Assembly: GCF_003971065.1 (NCBI RefSeq)
Contig: NZ_RYDV01000006.1
Coordinates: forward strand, 248,001-312,000
DNA length: 64,000 nucleotides
Source of the DNA: Candidimonas sp. SYP-B2681
Lineage (GTDB): Bacteria > Pseudomonadota > Gammaproteobacteria > Burkholderiales > Burkholderiaceae_B
Direction: 5' to 3'
Positions within the stretch are counted from its first letter, which is position 1. Every line of letters begins with the position of its first letter. The notes under the pieces are model-generated. The model was not told the DNA's origin, searched no databases, and saw only the letters and a list, made by a program, of their open reading frames with translations. A program made the translations under genes and the position numbers. Below are positions 16,401-24,900 of the stretch, in pieces.

Positions 16401-19387
16401 TTACCCATCAAGAAGTCGCCGCCGTCGCCGCCGAGGATGAAGTCATTGTCGCGGCCGCCCCGTACCGTTTTGCCATCGGGACCGGCCACAAGGAAGTCTT
16501 GCCCTTCATTGCCGAATATCAGGGCCATGCCGCTGCCGCCGTGTATGGCATCATTGCCTGCGTCGCCGCGCAAGAAATCGGACTCGCCGATGTCGGTGCC
16601 ACTGTTGGTGATGATGTCGTCGCCGTCACCGCCGAAGATATGATCCACGCCATAGCCGGCTTCGATTGTGTCGTTGCCACCGCGCCCCCAGACGGTATCG
16701 TCGCCGGCACCGGCTATCAGGATGTCGTCTTCCTCGGTGCCGCCAAGGACGACGTGATCACTGCCGTGGTAAATAAGCACGTCCATATCGCCGTCGCCAT
16801 CCAGATCGCGACGCACCACCATGGGGCTGATCGCATTCAAGAAGGGGTCGTCAAACTCAGGATCGTCGCCTATTTGACGCGACTGATCCATCTCGAGTGT
16901 ATGAGCGGGTGTGGAGAAAATATCGCCCGGCAGTGCTGTGGCGTCGATGTCGCCAAGGTCCGTAGCGCGCATCATCATTTTGCCAAACGAATTGTTCTCG
17001 AGTTCGTTAAGCAGGTTCAAGCCCTGGACGCGCGACAAATAGTAGAAACGATCCGCGTCCTGCAGATTTTCCAGCTGCATTTCGAACACGAAACTGAAGG
17101 TGGATCCAAGCATGCCCCCGAAATCCATGTGCTTCTCGGCCAGACCGCCCACCCAAAGATCAACCAGATTCAGACCGGTTTCCACATTGCTCCAGGCGCC
17201 AGTGGAGTACAGAAAGTCCAAACGGTCAAAGGGGGCGTCGTCGCCACCGAGCACCAGGTCAAGTGCCGCTTCGCGCTTTTCGTTAATCGTCAACGCGTTG
17301 ATTATGCTGGAGTGCTCGCCATAGGCCGCAATGAAATTTACGATCGACGCAGGGTTCTTCAAATTCAAAGCGAAATCGGCCCAGCTGGTATAAGGCTTCA
17401 ACTGGGTGTCTTGCCCCGCGATTTGATAAAACTGGGCGCGCGCCTCGTTAAGCGAGGGTAGCCCCGTGTCGCGGCCGCGTGCAATATTGATGGCAGGAAG
17501 GTCCAGAGGTATGCCAAGCAACTGGTTGCGCAAAGCATTGGTGACAAATTCATCGATTTCGTTGCCAGCTTGCCGCGACATGCCGCGAACAATTGCGCCC
17601 ATGGCCGTGCTGTGGCTGATGAGGTTGTTGTTTTCATCAAACTGGGCCAATTCAAGCGGATTAAGAAAAGCGTCGAACAGCTTAATGTTTTTGAACTCGC
17701 CGCCGGCGGTGATGCGATCAATATTTTCGTTCAGCATGGAATGGCCGAAGCGATACACCGCATGCGCAAATTCCGCAAAAATCGCTGGATTGATATCGGC
17801 CGACGGCTCGAATACAAACGCATCGATATCCGGCTGCATCTTGCGCGCAAATTCCTCGAACACCAGATGCTGGTACTCCATTTCAGTGGTGAACCGGCTC
17901 GCCTGGAACAAATGCTCGCCGTTCCAGACTAAAGCGTCCACATCGGCCTGTGCGGTCGGCACCGCAGTGACCTTGACCAGCAACCACTCATTCAGGAATT
18001 TCAGGTCGTTGGATTGCAGAATGACGTCTTTCGTATGCTCGACCAGACGGTTGTGTTCGGCATGGAAAACGTGGTGAATCGTGCTCAGTCCGATGTTTTC
18101 ATTCCCGCGTCCGTCGCCAGTGATGTAGTGGGCGTCCAGCAGTTCGTTATCGTACGATGTTTGCTGGCCCCTATTGTTGAAGCCACCACTGTAGCCGGGC
18201 GCCGTATCATCGTCGGCCTGGAGCACCCCATTAAGGCTCACAGGCGCCGCTGCGTGCGCTATGTCGTCCAGAAAGGCATTCGCGGTACGCACGGCCATTG
18301 CGGTGCTAGCGGGATTACCGGGGGTGCCGGAAATCACGACGTCGTCGGCAGTGTTGGGGATATTGTCCTGCCCCAACCCCACCACGAGTTGTGCGAAACC
18401 AGTGACCGGATCGGGAATGAAATTTCCGTAAGGATCGACACGAACCAGCGGAACCATCCCCACGTCGGCATCGGTAAGCTCGATGCCCAGCATCTCGCGC
18501 GCCTGCGTCTTGATATCAGCCCATGTCGCCAAGCCGCGCACGCCCTCGAGCAAGTGGCCCGTCGCCACCGGCTTTCCCTCGTGCATCACGTATTCGCGAA
18601 GAAACACTTGATGTGACGGATTCGACGTGTAGGTCTGGTTTTGATCTACCCACGGCGTGGTCAAGTTCGTCGTATCGGGGGTCGCCCTGCTTAGTACCAT
18701 AAAGTTGGTCTGGCTGCCCGGCACGTACAACGGGTCGTCCGAGCGCAGCGGCATATATAAGGTGCCGCCGGTTTTGGGAATCAGATCGAGTCCGTGGTCA
18801 AAGAACTGACCGAACAATGTGAACAGGCCGTTAAACGGCGCCGAGGAGCCAAGGTCGGACGCCACGTTGATGAACTGATAAGTGACCACCGGATCGCCAT
18901 TGGCATGCAGCACCGGAACGCCATTGTTCAACACTGGCGTTTCAGCGACCTCATAGCCAGCGTCGCGCCATTGTTGAGCGACGGCGACCGCAGCTGGATT
19001 ATTGCTCGTTTGATCAACGATCAGGTTTGATATCAGGCGCGGGTCGGCGTCGACGACGTCTCCGGGCGTGCCGTAGTCGTTATTGTTGGTTATTGGGTTG
19101 AAGGTGTCATCCCCTTCGTTGCGAAAGACCGGCGTCGTAAGCGGAAGGAAGGGCTGGTTAGAAGCGCCCCAAGTTTCGCGACCCTCGATCAAATTATTGT
19201 AACTGCCGTCTACCGTGCGTAGCCCGTAGGGCAGTAAATGGGCTTGCAGTGGGCCCGTTCCTTGCGCGCCAGCGGCGGTCCCCGCTTCGGCAACGAGCTT
19301 CGCCAGATCGCCGCCATTGGCGTGCGCTTCAGCGATTTTGATTTGCTTAAGGATGAACTCCAGATCGTGCTTAACCAATGTGACCAT
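13493..19387 (-). CDS. Giant secreted haem peroxidase with RTX calcium-binding repeats
   Basis: 1964-aa predicted type I-secreted peroxidase. The ATG at 19387 follows AAGGAGAGG. There is no N-terminal signal peptide. Residues about 60-800 are an animal-type haem peroxidase domain: distal-side FDHGLD at about 196, the GDGRGNENIGLSTIHHVFH stretch with EHNRL at about 430-447, and the proximal-histidine region YRFGHSML at about 547. RTX nonapeptide blocks follow at about 880-1006, 1182-1209, 1462-1529, 1599-1649 and 1789-1896, and an Ig-like segment at about 1366-1459. The last 65 residues end in YFLA, as in type I secretion signals. The family includes bacterial 'peroxicins', proposed to act extracellularly as oxidants or adhesins. 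No HlyB/HlyD/TolC-type genes lie in the window, so secretion must use a distant system. Confidence 0.92.
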   Translation of the reverse strand: MVTLVKHDLEFILKQIKIAEAHANGGDLAKLVAEAGTAAGAQGTGPLQAHLLPYGLRTVDGSYNNLIEGRETWGASNQPFLPLTTPVFRNEGDDTFNPITNNNDYGTPGDVVDADPRLISNLIVDQTSNNPAAVAVAQQWRDAGYEVAETPVLNNGVPVLHANGDPVVTYQFINVASDLGSSAPFNGLFTLFGQFFDHGLDLIPKTGGTLYMPLRSDDPLYVPGSQTNFMVLSRATPDTTNLTTPWVDQNQTYTSNPSHQVFLREYVMHEGKPVATGHLLEGVRGLATWADIKTQAREMLGIELTDADVGMVPLVRVDPYGNFIPDPVTGFAQLVVGLGQDNIPNTADDVVISGTPGNPASTAMAVRTANAFLDDIAHAAAPVSLNGVLQADDDTAPGYSGGFNNRGQQTSYDNELLDAHYITGDGRGNENIGLSTIHHVFHAEHNRLVEHTKDVILQSNDLKFLNEWLLVKVTAVPTAQADVDALVWNGEHLFQASRFTTEMEYQHLVFEEFARKMQPDIDAFVFEPSADINPAIFAEFAHAVYRFGHSMLNENIDRITAGGEFKNIKLFDAFLNPLELAQFDENNNLISHSTAMGAIVRGMSRQAGNEIDEFVTNALRNQLLGIPLDLPAINIARGRDTGLPSLNEARAQFYQIAGQDTQLKPYTSWADFALNLKNPASIVNFIAAYGEHSSIINALTINEKREAALDLVLGGDDAPFDRLDFLYSTGAWSNVETGLNLVDLWVGGLAEKHMDFGGMLGSTFSFVFEMQLENLQDADRFYYLSRVQGLNLLNELENNSFGKMMMRATDLGDIDATALPGDIFSTPAHTLEMDQSRQIGDDPEFDDPFLNAISPMVVRRDLDGDGDMDVLIYHGSDHVVLGGTEEDDILIAGAGDDTVWGRGGNDTIEAGYGVDHIFGGDGDDIITNSGTDIGESDFLRGDAGNDAIHGGSGMALIFGNEGQDFLVAGPDGKTVRGGRDNDFILGGDGGDFLMGNEGDDWIEGGGRFDTLAGDNSELFFNSSIIGHDVLNGNGNDTDYDGESGDDIMFQNEGIQRSNGMAGFDWAIHKGDSKAANSDLGIPLFATQEAFILRDRFDLVEGLSGWKHNDTLTGRMFATNARAELDNTAAIPAADSILESYSNALLEKNISLISGLAELVAHKARSTVTVAGITETIAMDTADASDILLGGGGSDVIKGLAGDDIIDGDSWLNVRIGIKDASGREIGSADSMNGKVYDATGATIFGGRTLDALVFDRSINPGNLYIVREILDGNVAGDVDTAVYTDVVQNYTFTRNSDGSATVAHTGFVKPQNPDEGNEPDAVVTGPTFDGTDRLFNIEKLRFSDGAGGTVDYDLEALLNTPATGAPVISDLTPLEGQTLTADTSSIADPDGLGAFSYQWQLSRDNGTTWTNIAGATGRTFIPRDTVGGTAGQVGGTLRVSVTFTDGKGDVETLISSPTGIVGDLFNGGSGSETYSGTDGDDVLNGNSGNDTLNGRGGNDLLDGGLGNDTLDGGAGNDTLIGGSGTDTAVYSGRAQNFTLDRSGTTIRVTDNTGAEGSDLLSTIETIRFAGTNYSVVDGTDANNTNLNGGSMGASGSQIVFGMGGNDTINGGTGDDIIYGGTGNDTITQTGSSGGRDFVDGGTGVDTYRLNGSTGTETFTIYSRAAAVTTFAGLLLNANTEVVVARNGTVIAELDNIEEIFVNSLHVTTPGGMGGGTSNGDVIQVVGDFTGTSLSFNTFAINGGAAENTIVGALRGEDAIILPEGTGQQVSAFGSADEVTTVSIGNKAVMINGGAGKDKLNGSSGDDILNGRGGDDVLDGGSGDDLLFGGSGDDVLLGGSGNDVLDGGSGNDLLDGGTGADILIGGSGDDIFVFGDKDVITDFALGEDKIDLRDLGVTVANFSSLVRMTTAGDDMFLTINGKNMLLANMDSDSMEIDSFILVGEGATEVAPAGANPSYMNEYFLA
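13700..14020 (-). repeat. RTX 27-bp coding repeats, main C-terminal block
   Basis: About eleven tandem 27-bp units encode GGxGxDxLx nonapeptides (such as GGSGDDVLL and GGSGNDLLD), the calcium-binding beta-roll that folds after secretion. Units are diverged at the DNA level. Smaller blocks lie at about 14440-14590, 14800-15000, 15760-15840 and 16370-16750. Confidence 0.9.
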
Positions 19388-19737
19388 TACCCCTCTCCTT
19401 GAGAATTTATATGTCTCTGGATGTCTACAAATGAACACCGGCAGCTGTGATATGTTGCTGGATAGTTACCCAAAGCAAGCAAGCTTGTTTAACGTGTCAA
19501 AGTATGACCCAAAGCTGGAGCGAAGCTTATGTCCGGGTGTTACGTTGCGTCGAGTCAGGGCTATGGGCTAAGCCGTATGGGTGCCGCACTTTCAGCAGTG
19601 GAATAACGTCTGCGTTCTTGGCTAACTAGAGGATCAACACGCAGCCCTTTGGCCGACAACGCTACGTTTCCGCTCCGCCGACCGGCGACAGAACGTTAAG
19701 ATCACGCGGCGGATCGGGCTGAACGGCGCCGGCCAAT
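19388..19737. other. Intergenic stretch upstream of the RTX peroxidase
   Basis: 350 bp that must hold the promoter of the RTX peroxidase gene. I see no convincing sigma-70 pair, operator palindrome or RNA gene. Short frames here lack ribosome sites and recognisable motifs. Confidence 0.4.
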
Positions 19738-20058
19738 ATGCTGGCACAGGGAAGCGGGCCCATATTTGCTGATGTAAGTAAGCGGCTTAAGCCGAATTCC
19801 GTCGTATAGGTCCAAGGCAGTGCGCTGAATAAGCGCAGCCCAACGACCTACAGGCCGCTGCACCCAGATGGCGCGCAGCGGCCTGTCGTTTACCCCAATA
19901 TCAGCTTCTTTGCATGCTGGATGGAATCGCCCGATAATTACACGGTGCGCACTGTCGCCAAGCTGTCTCGGGAATTGCCGTGCAGTGGTCTGCGTTCTGG
20001 ATGTATAGGTTCTTACAACGCCGCATTGAAGCAGCAGTTGGATCGGCTGGCCAGATAG
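19738..20058 (+). pseudogene. Decayed gene of unknown family, interrupted by an in-frame stop
   Basis: One reading frame runs from an ATG at 19738 (MLAQGSGPIFADVSKRL) to TAG at 19807-19809, then continues in the same frame for 82 codons to TAG at 20056-20058. The second part includes VVYPNISFFACWMESP followed by DNYTVRTVAKLSREL. Both halves read like ordinary protein, and most of the second half has third positions rich in G/C, as in real genes here. In-frame stops also lie just upstream. I do not recognise the family. It may be the 3' end of a gene lost by deletion. Confidence 0.4.
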
Positions 20059-20111
20059 CGTGCAGTCGTGGGGAGTCGGAATTAACGTCGATAACGACTT
20101 AAGGCGCTTCT

Positions 20112-20921
20112 ATGTATCATACAAAAGACACCACTCGCACACGCAATACCAGCGCAGTCCTTTGCCGCCAGGCGATCCGGGACGAGACGCATAATGGCCC
20201 CACAGCCGGGCTGGCGCCGGGGTTTGTACAAGCCAATCTGATGATCCTCCCGCAAACGCTTGCCGCCGAATTTTTGTTGTTTTGCCAGCGTAATCCTAAG
20301 CCCTGCCCCTTGTTGGCCGTCACCGAGCCAGGCGACTATATCGTACCGGCTCTGGGTCAAGACCTCGATATACGTAGCGACGTGCCGAAGTATCGGGTCT
20401 GGCGTCATGGCGAACTAAGCGCTGAACCCCGCAACCTGCGGGATGTCTGGCGCGATGACTTGGTTACCTTCGCGATCGGCTGCTCGTTTTCATTCGAAGA
20501 GGCCTTGCTGGCCGACGGCATAGACGTGCGGCACATCAGCCAGGGCACCAATGTGCCCATGTACCGCACGAACATTCCTACCAGCCCGACCCCCTCGCTG
20601 CAAGGCCCGCTAGTGGTATCGATGCGTCCGATGCAGGCCCGCGACGCGATCAGGGCTATCCAGATCACCTCACGCTTTCCTTCAGTGCATGGCGCGCCCG
20701 TCCATTTAGGCGACCCGGCCCGCATAGGCATCCACGACATCGACCAGCCCGACTACGGAGATGCGGTCGCTATCGGCGATGGTGAAATCCCGGTGTTCTG
20801 GGCCTGCGGCGTAACCCCGCAGTCGATTATCCAGACGGTGAAACCAGAATTCAGCATCACCCATGCCCCTGGTCATATGCTGATTACAGACTTGCATAAC
20901 TCGCAGTTAGCCTCTTTTTAA
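20112..20921 (+). CDS. Putative hydro-lyase, DUF1445 / YcsI family
   Basis: 269-aa protein of the DUF1445 (UPF0317, D-glutamate cyclase-like) family. The diagnostic block [15 protein letters not shown] followed by [12 protein letters not shown] sits at about residues 35-75, and the family core [19 protein letters not shown] and [10 protein letters not shown] is intact. Length is normal for the family. AAGGCG precedes the ATG. It is the first gene of a plus-strand run with a TRAP transporter, a DUF2848 protein and an amidase, so it probably acts on the imported compound or a breakdown product. The reaction is not established for this member. Confidence 0.88.
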   Translation: MYHTKDTTRTRNTSAVLCRQAIRDETHNGPTAGLAPGFVQANLMILPQTLAAEFLLFCQRNPKPCPLLAVTEPGDYIVPALGQDLDIRSDVPKYRVWRHGELSAEPRNLRDVWRDDLVTFAIGCSFSFEEALLADGIDVRHISQGTNVPMYRTNIPTSPTPSLQGPLVVSMRPMQARDAIRAIQITSRFPSVHGAPVHLGDPARIGIHDIDQPDYGDAVAIGDGEIPVFWACGVTPQSIIQTVKPEFSITHAPGHMLITDLHNSQLASF

Positions 20922-21028
20922 CGTCCAGCAAACCTGTCTTTTTTATCGGATGAACCCATAGCGGTACGCGACCCCGGCGCGCCAAGCAAATCAAACATAT
21001 CGCCGGAAACCACCTAGGAGAATCTTCT

Positions 21029-22087
21029 ATGAAGCGTTTAGCACTCTCGACCTTGGCCGCCAGCAGCTTGCTGCTCGGGGTGAACACCTTTGCCCAGGAA
21101 AAAGTGGCCGACCTGCCCAAAACCCAGCTTCAAGTGGTGGGCGGTTTAAGCAATCTGACCGCTTACCAGAATTTTGAGCAACCCTTCTGGACCAAAACAA
21201 TCCCCGCACTCTCCAATGGGCAAGTCACGGCGACGATCAAAGGCTTTAATGAAATGGGTCTGAAGGGGCCGGAAATCCTCCGACTGATCAGCCAGGGCGT
21301 GATACCAGTGGGCACGGCCACCCTGGCCTACTTTGCCAGCGACAACCCGATTAACGAAGCCATCGATTTGGCCGGTCTGGCCCCCACCCCGGAAATAGCC
21401 CGCCAAGTCACTGATGCCTTTGAACCTGTCTACCAAAAGTTCTACGAGAAAAACGGGATCAAAGTGCTGGGACTTTCCACCTATCCGGCGCAAGTGCTGT
21501 TTTGCAACGCGCCAGTATCAAGCCTGTCTGATATTAAAGGCAAAAAGGTGCGCACCAGCAGCCGCACCACGGGTGAATTTGTGCAGGCCCTGGGCGGCAA
21601 CAGCGTAACCATTCCCTTTGGCGACGTGGTTCCTGCTTTGCAAAATGGCGTTGTGGATTGCGCCATTACCGGCTCCATGTCTGGCTATTCGGCCAAGTGG
21701 TACGAAGTCAGCACCCACCTGTACGCCCTGCCTATCAACTGGAACCAGCAAATCCATGCGGCCAACCTGGCAGGTTGGAACAAACTGGACCCGAAGGTAC
21801 AGGCTTTCCTGCAGAAGAACATTGACGTCATGACCGACCAGATTTGGGACGCCGCGGCAAAGGAAACCCAGCAAGGCTATGACTGCAACACAGGCGCAGC
21901 CGCCTGCACCTTGCCCATCAAAGGGAAGATGAAGCTGGTCGAACCCACGGCTGCCGACCGCGAAATGCTCAAGAAGATTCTGACCGACACCATTGTCCCA
22001 AAATGGGCTGCGCGATGCTCAGCCGAATGCGTCAAGGATTTCAATGCAACGATAGGCAAACAACTCGGCATCACAGCCTCCAAGTAG
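21029..22087 (+). CDS. TRAP transporter solute receptor (DctP type)
   Basis: 352-aa periplasmic receptor of a tripartite ATP-independent transporter. AGGAGA precedes the ATG; the signal peptide is about 22 residues and ends at TFA-QEK. The family's central region GKKVRTSSRTTGEF near residue 175 carries the arginine that usually binds the substrate carboxylate. GVVDCAITG near 207 is also typical. A C-terminal region has four cysteines (CNT, CTL, CSAEC) that could form disulfides. Complete with the membrane genes that follow. A carboxylate ligand is expected for the family. Confidence 0.92.
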   Translation: MKRLALSTLAASSLLLGVNTFAQEKVADLPKTQLQVVGGLSNLTAYQNFEQPFWTKTIPALSNGQVTATIKGFNEMGLKGPEILRLISQGVIPVGTATLAYFASDNPINEAIDLAGLAPTPEIARQVTDAFEPVYQKFYEKNGIKVLGLSTYPAQVLFCNAPVSSLSDIKGKKVRTSSRTTGEFVQALGGNSVTIPFGDVVPALQNGVVDCAITGSMSGYSAKWYEVSTHLYALPINWNQQIHAANLAGWNKLDPKVQAFLQKNIDVMTDQIWDAAAKETQQGYDCNTGAAACTLPIKGKMKLVEPTAADREMLKKILTDTIVPKWAARCSAECVKDFNATIGKQLGITASK

Positions 22088-22150
22088 TTAACAGGGAGTT
22101 TTTCCCGGGCGGCTCTCTGGTGCTCCAGACGGCCGCCGGCCAATTAAGCG

Positions 22151-22780
22151 GTGACCAACATGAAATCATCAGATCGTTATGCTTTCGTCAACCAGTTGCT
22201 AAAAGTAGCCACAAGTCTTTCGCGCTTTGCGATGTGGGTCGCTGGCGGCCTGACTCTAGCGAGTGCCATTTATATTTCCGCGGACGTCATCGCGCGCAAG
22301 TTCTTGAGTTTCAGTCTTGGGGGCTCGGACGAACTTTCCGGCTACGCCTTCGCCATCAGTATTTCATGGGCGCTTTCCTTTGCCACCCTGCAGCGCGCGA
22401 ACATCCGTATCGACGCCTTGTATCAATTGCTGCCGGTGCGCATCAGCGCCATGGTGGACTGGATAGCGCTGGTATGCCTGGGCGTATTCATTGTGTTTCT
22501 GACCCGCTATGCGGGCGACGTTGCGGGCCAATCATGGGCTAACAACTCAACCGCCAATACCATTCTGGCTACACCTTTGTGGATTCCTCAGTATCTGTGG
22601 GTCGCGGGCCTGGTCTGGCTATGCGTGGTATTGGCCCTGATGCTGCTGCGGTCATCCCTGGCCTTGGTAACCGGCGACCTGGATACCGTGCACAGGATCT
22701 GCGGTATCCGCAGCACGCGTGAAGAGGCTGAAGAAGAAGCAGTAACTGGCGAACGCATGGTTCGAGGAGAAGCACAATGA
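22151..22780 (+). CDS. TRAP transporter small permease (DctQ type)
   Basis: 209-aa membrane subunit with four hydrophobic segments between about residues 25 and 170, the usual DctQ topology. The GTG at 22151 is used; an ATG three codons later (22160) is an equally good start because neither has a strong ribosome site. Its stop overlaps the start of the large permease (ATGA at 22777-22780). The C-terminal tail is acidic (EEAEEEA). Confidence 0.9.
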   Translation: MTNMKSSDRYAFVNQLLKVATSLSRFAMWVAGGLTLASAIYISADVIARKFLSFSLGGSDELSGYAFAISISWALSFATLQRANIRIDALYQLLPVRISAMVDWIALVCLGVFIVFLTRYAGDVAGQSWANNSTANTILATPLWIPQYLWVAGLVWLCVVLALMLLRSSLALVTGDLDTVHRICGIRSTREEAEEEAVTGERMVRGEAQ

Positions 22781-24060
22781 TTACTACTACCATGGTGCTT
22801 TTACTTGTCTTCCTGGGCTTGAGTATCCCCGTGGGCGCCGCTCTGGGCTTGCTTGGCCTTATTCTGGACCCTTTATATTCCATGCTGCCCCTGACTCGGG
22901 CAATCGGCGAAGTATCCTGGAGCACAAGCAACGAATTTCTGCTGGTCGCCATTCCCCTATTCATCATGTTGGGCGAAATCTTGTTGCGCTCCGGGCTGGC
23001 AGAGAAAATGTACGGCGCAATGAGCCTATGGCTATCGTGGCTGCCTGGCGGGCTTATGCATGCCAACATTGGGGCCAGCGCCTTGTTTGCCGCCACATCT
23101 GGCTCGAGCGTGGCCACCGCGGCCACGGTCGGCACCGTCGCCATTCCTCAGATTCACAAAAAGGGCTACAACGAATCGCTTTTCCTGGGCAGCCTGGCCG
23201 CTGGTGGGACCCTCGGCATTTTGATTCCGCCGTCGATCAATCTGGTGATTTATGGCGTCCTGACCAATACCTCTGTACCCAAACTGTATCTGGCCGGCAT
23301 CATTCCTGGCCTTGGCCTGGCAGCGCTGTTCATGGTGTGCATTGGCATTGCCTGCACGATCAAGCCCAAATGGGGCGGTGAAAAAATAAGAGCCACCTGG
23401 GGCGAGCGGATCGCCAGCCTGGTTCACTTGATACCGCCTATGGGGATCTTTCTGCTGGTGGTGGGTTCCATTTACGCCGGCCTTGCAACGCCTACAGAGG
23501 CCGCTGCATTAGGCGTGGTGGGGGCCCTGATACTGGCCGCGTCTGTAAAAAGGCTGACCTTCCCCATGCTGCGCGACGCCCTCGAAGGCACGATGAAAGC
23601 CACCGCCATGATCATGCTGATCGTGATTGGTGCGGCATTTTTGAACTTCATCATGTCTGCCACCGGGCTGACGACCGCGATCACCAACACCATCACTGGT
23701 CTGGGCGTGTCCCCGGGTTGGATGCTGCTTGTACTGGTTCTGTTCTACCTGGTCCTGGGCTGCTTCATGGAAACCTTGTCCATGATGATCACCACCATCC
23801 CAATCGTCGCGCCGATCATGATTGCGCTGGGCTATGACCCTATCTGGCTGGGTATTGTCATCATCGTCCTGGTTGAAGCCGCACTGATCACCCCACCCGT
23901 CGGCCTGAACCTGTTTGTCGTACAAAGCTTACGAAAAGCCGGCAGCATGAACGACGTCATGATTGGGAGCTTCCCCTTTGTCATCATGATGATGGTGCTG
24001 ATCGCCCTGCTGGCCGCATTCCCTGGCATCGCCCTGTGGCTGCCCTCCGTGTTCGAATAA
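22777..24060 (+). CDS. TRAP transporter large permease (DctM type)
   Basis: 427-aa transport channel driven by the sodium or proton gradient, with about twelve hydrophobic segments. The DctM signatures GGTLGILIPPSINLVIYG near 150 and TPPVGLNLFVV near 370 are present. It overlaps dctQ by 4 nt, so the two are co-translated. Confidence 0.95.
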   Translation: MITTTMVLLLVFLGLSIPVGAALGLLGLILDPLYSMLPLTRAIGEVSWSTSNEFLLVAIPLFIMLGEILLRSGLAEKMYGAMSLWLSWLPGGLMHANIGASALFAATSGSSVATAATVGTVAIPQIHKKGYNESLFLGSLAAGGTLGILIPPSINLVIYGVLTNTSVPKLYLAGIIPGLGLAALFMVCIGIACTIKPKWGGEKIRATWGERIASLVHLIPPMGIFLLVVGSIYAGLATPTEAAALGVVGALILAASVKRLTFPMLRDALEGTMKATAMIMLIVIGAAFLNFIMSATGLTTAITNTITGLGVSPGWMLLVLVLFYLVLGCFMETLSMMITTIPIVAPIMIALGYDPIWLGIVIIVLVEAALITPPVGLNLFVVQSLRKAGSMNDVMIGSFPFVIMMMVLIALLAAFPGIALWLPSVFE

Positions 24061-24117
24061 CGGTTTTGCGCCGACACACAGAAACGGCGCCACGCCATAA
24101 CTTCTTGGATAATCGCA

Positions 24118-24801
24118 ATGAAACTTTCCTTTAATGTCGCGTCGGATTCGGGCAGCGAAGACGTCAGTGTCAACATCACGACCTGCATTGTTGCGGGCTG
24201 GGCCGGGCGCGACCAGGCCGCCATTGAGCACCATATCGAAGAGCTGGCCGAATTGGGCGTACCGCGCCCCAGCGCGGTGCCTTTGTACTACCGTATTGCC
24301 TCGAACCAGTTATCGCAAGAATCAGAAATCGAAGTGGTCGGAAACGGCTCATCCGGCGAGGCGGAAGTCTTCGTTTTCTCGCACGGAGGCGAAATGCTGG
24401 TCAGTCTTGCCTCGGACCACACCGACCGCAAGCTGGAAACGCACAGCGTTGCGCTGTCCAAGCAGCTGTGCGCCAAGCCCGTCGCTGTCGATGCCTGGCG
24501 CTATGCCGACGTCGCAGACCATTGGGATGAGCTGGTACTGCGGTCTTGGATTGAAGAAAACGGCAACAAGGTCTTGTACCAGGAGGGTACGCTGGCTACC
24601 CTGCGCCACCCGTCCGATTTGATTCAAGGCCACTTCGCACAAAGCACCATGCCGGAACACGCAGGCATGACCTGCGGCACGGTAAACGCCATTGGCGGCA
24701 TCCGCCCATCGACGTCATTCGACATGGAACTTTTTGATCCCCATCGCCAGCGCAGCATCCGGCATAAATACGCCATTAAGATCTTGCCCGAAATCGCATA
24801 A
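24118..24801 (+). CDS. DUF2848 family protein
   Basis: 227-aa protein matching DUF2848, a family of unknown biochemical function often found beside transporters and amidohydrolases. Family-like stretches include SAVPLYYRIA near 42, SDHTDRKLE near 100 and ISGTVNAIGG-like CGTVNAIGGIRP near 185. No signal peptide. It lies 57 nt after the TRAP channel gene and 99 nt before the amidase gene. A fumarylacetoacetase-like fold has been suggested for such proteins; I cannot confirm it here. Confidence 0.8.
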   Translation: MKLSFNVASDSGSEDVSVNITTCIVAGWAGRDQAAIEHHIEELAELGVPRPSAVPLYYRIASNQLSQESEIEVVGNGSSGEAEVFVFSHGGEMLVSLASDHTDRKLETHSVALSKQLCAKPVAVDAWRYADVADHWDELVLRSWIEENGNKVLYQEGTLATLRHPSDLIQGHFAQSTMPEHAGMTCGTVNAIGGIRPSTSFDMELFDPHRQRSIRHKYAIKILPEIA

Positions 24802-24900
24802 TAATCGGCTTACAATCCCCGGCAATGGCTGCCCTTACAGGACAGATTCTTTGCGCCAGGCAACCTGCCTCGACACCCTCTTTCAAGCTGGCTGAATCCT

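Noticed and set aside
16499-17461. 320-residue open frame antisense to the RTX peroxidase
   Set aside because: No ribosome site or motif; it is the mirror of G/C-rich coding codons of the peroxidase gene.
19851-19885. 11-bp perfect stem-loop resembling a terminator
   Set aside because: It lies inside the decayed reading frame and has no proper T-run, so it is probably a coding-sequence coincidence.
19705-20110. Long start-less minus-strand frame of about 135 codons
   Set aside because: No usable start until late, and the opposite frame at 19738-20058 looks more protein-like; treated as the shadow of that remnant.
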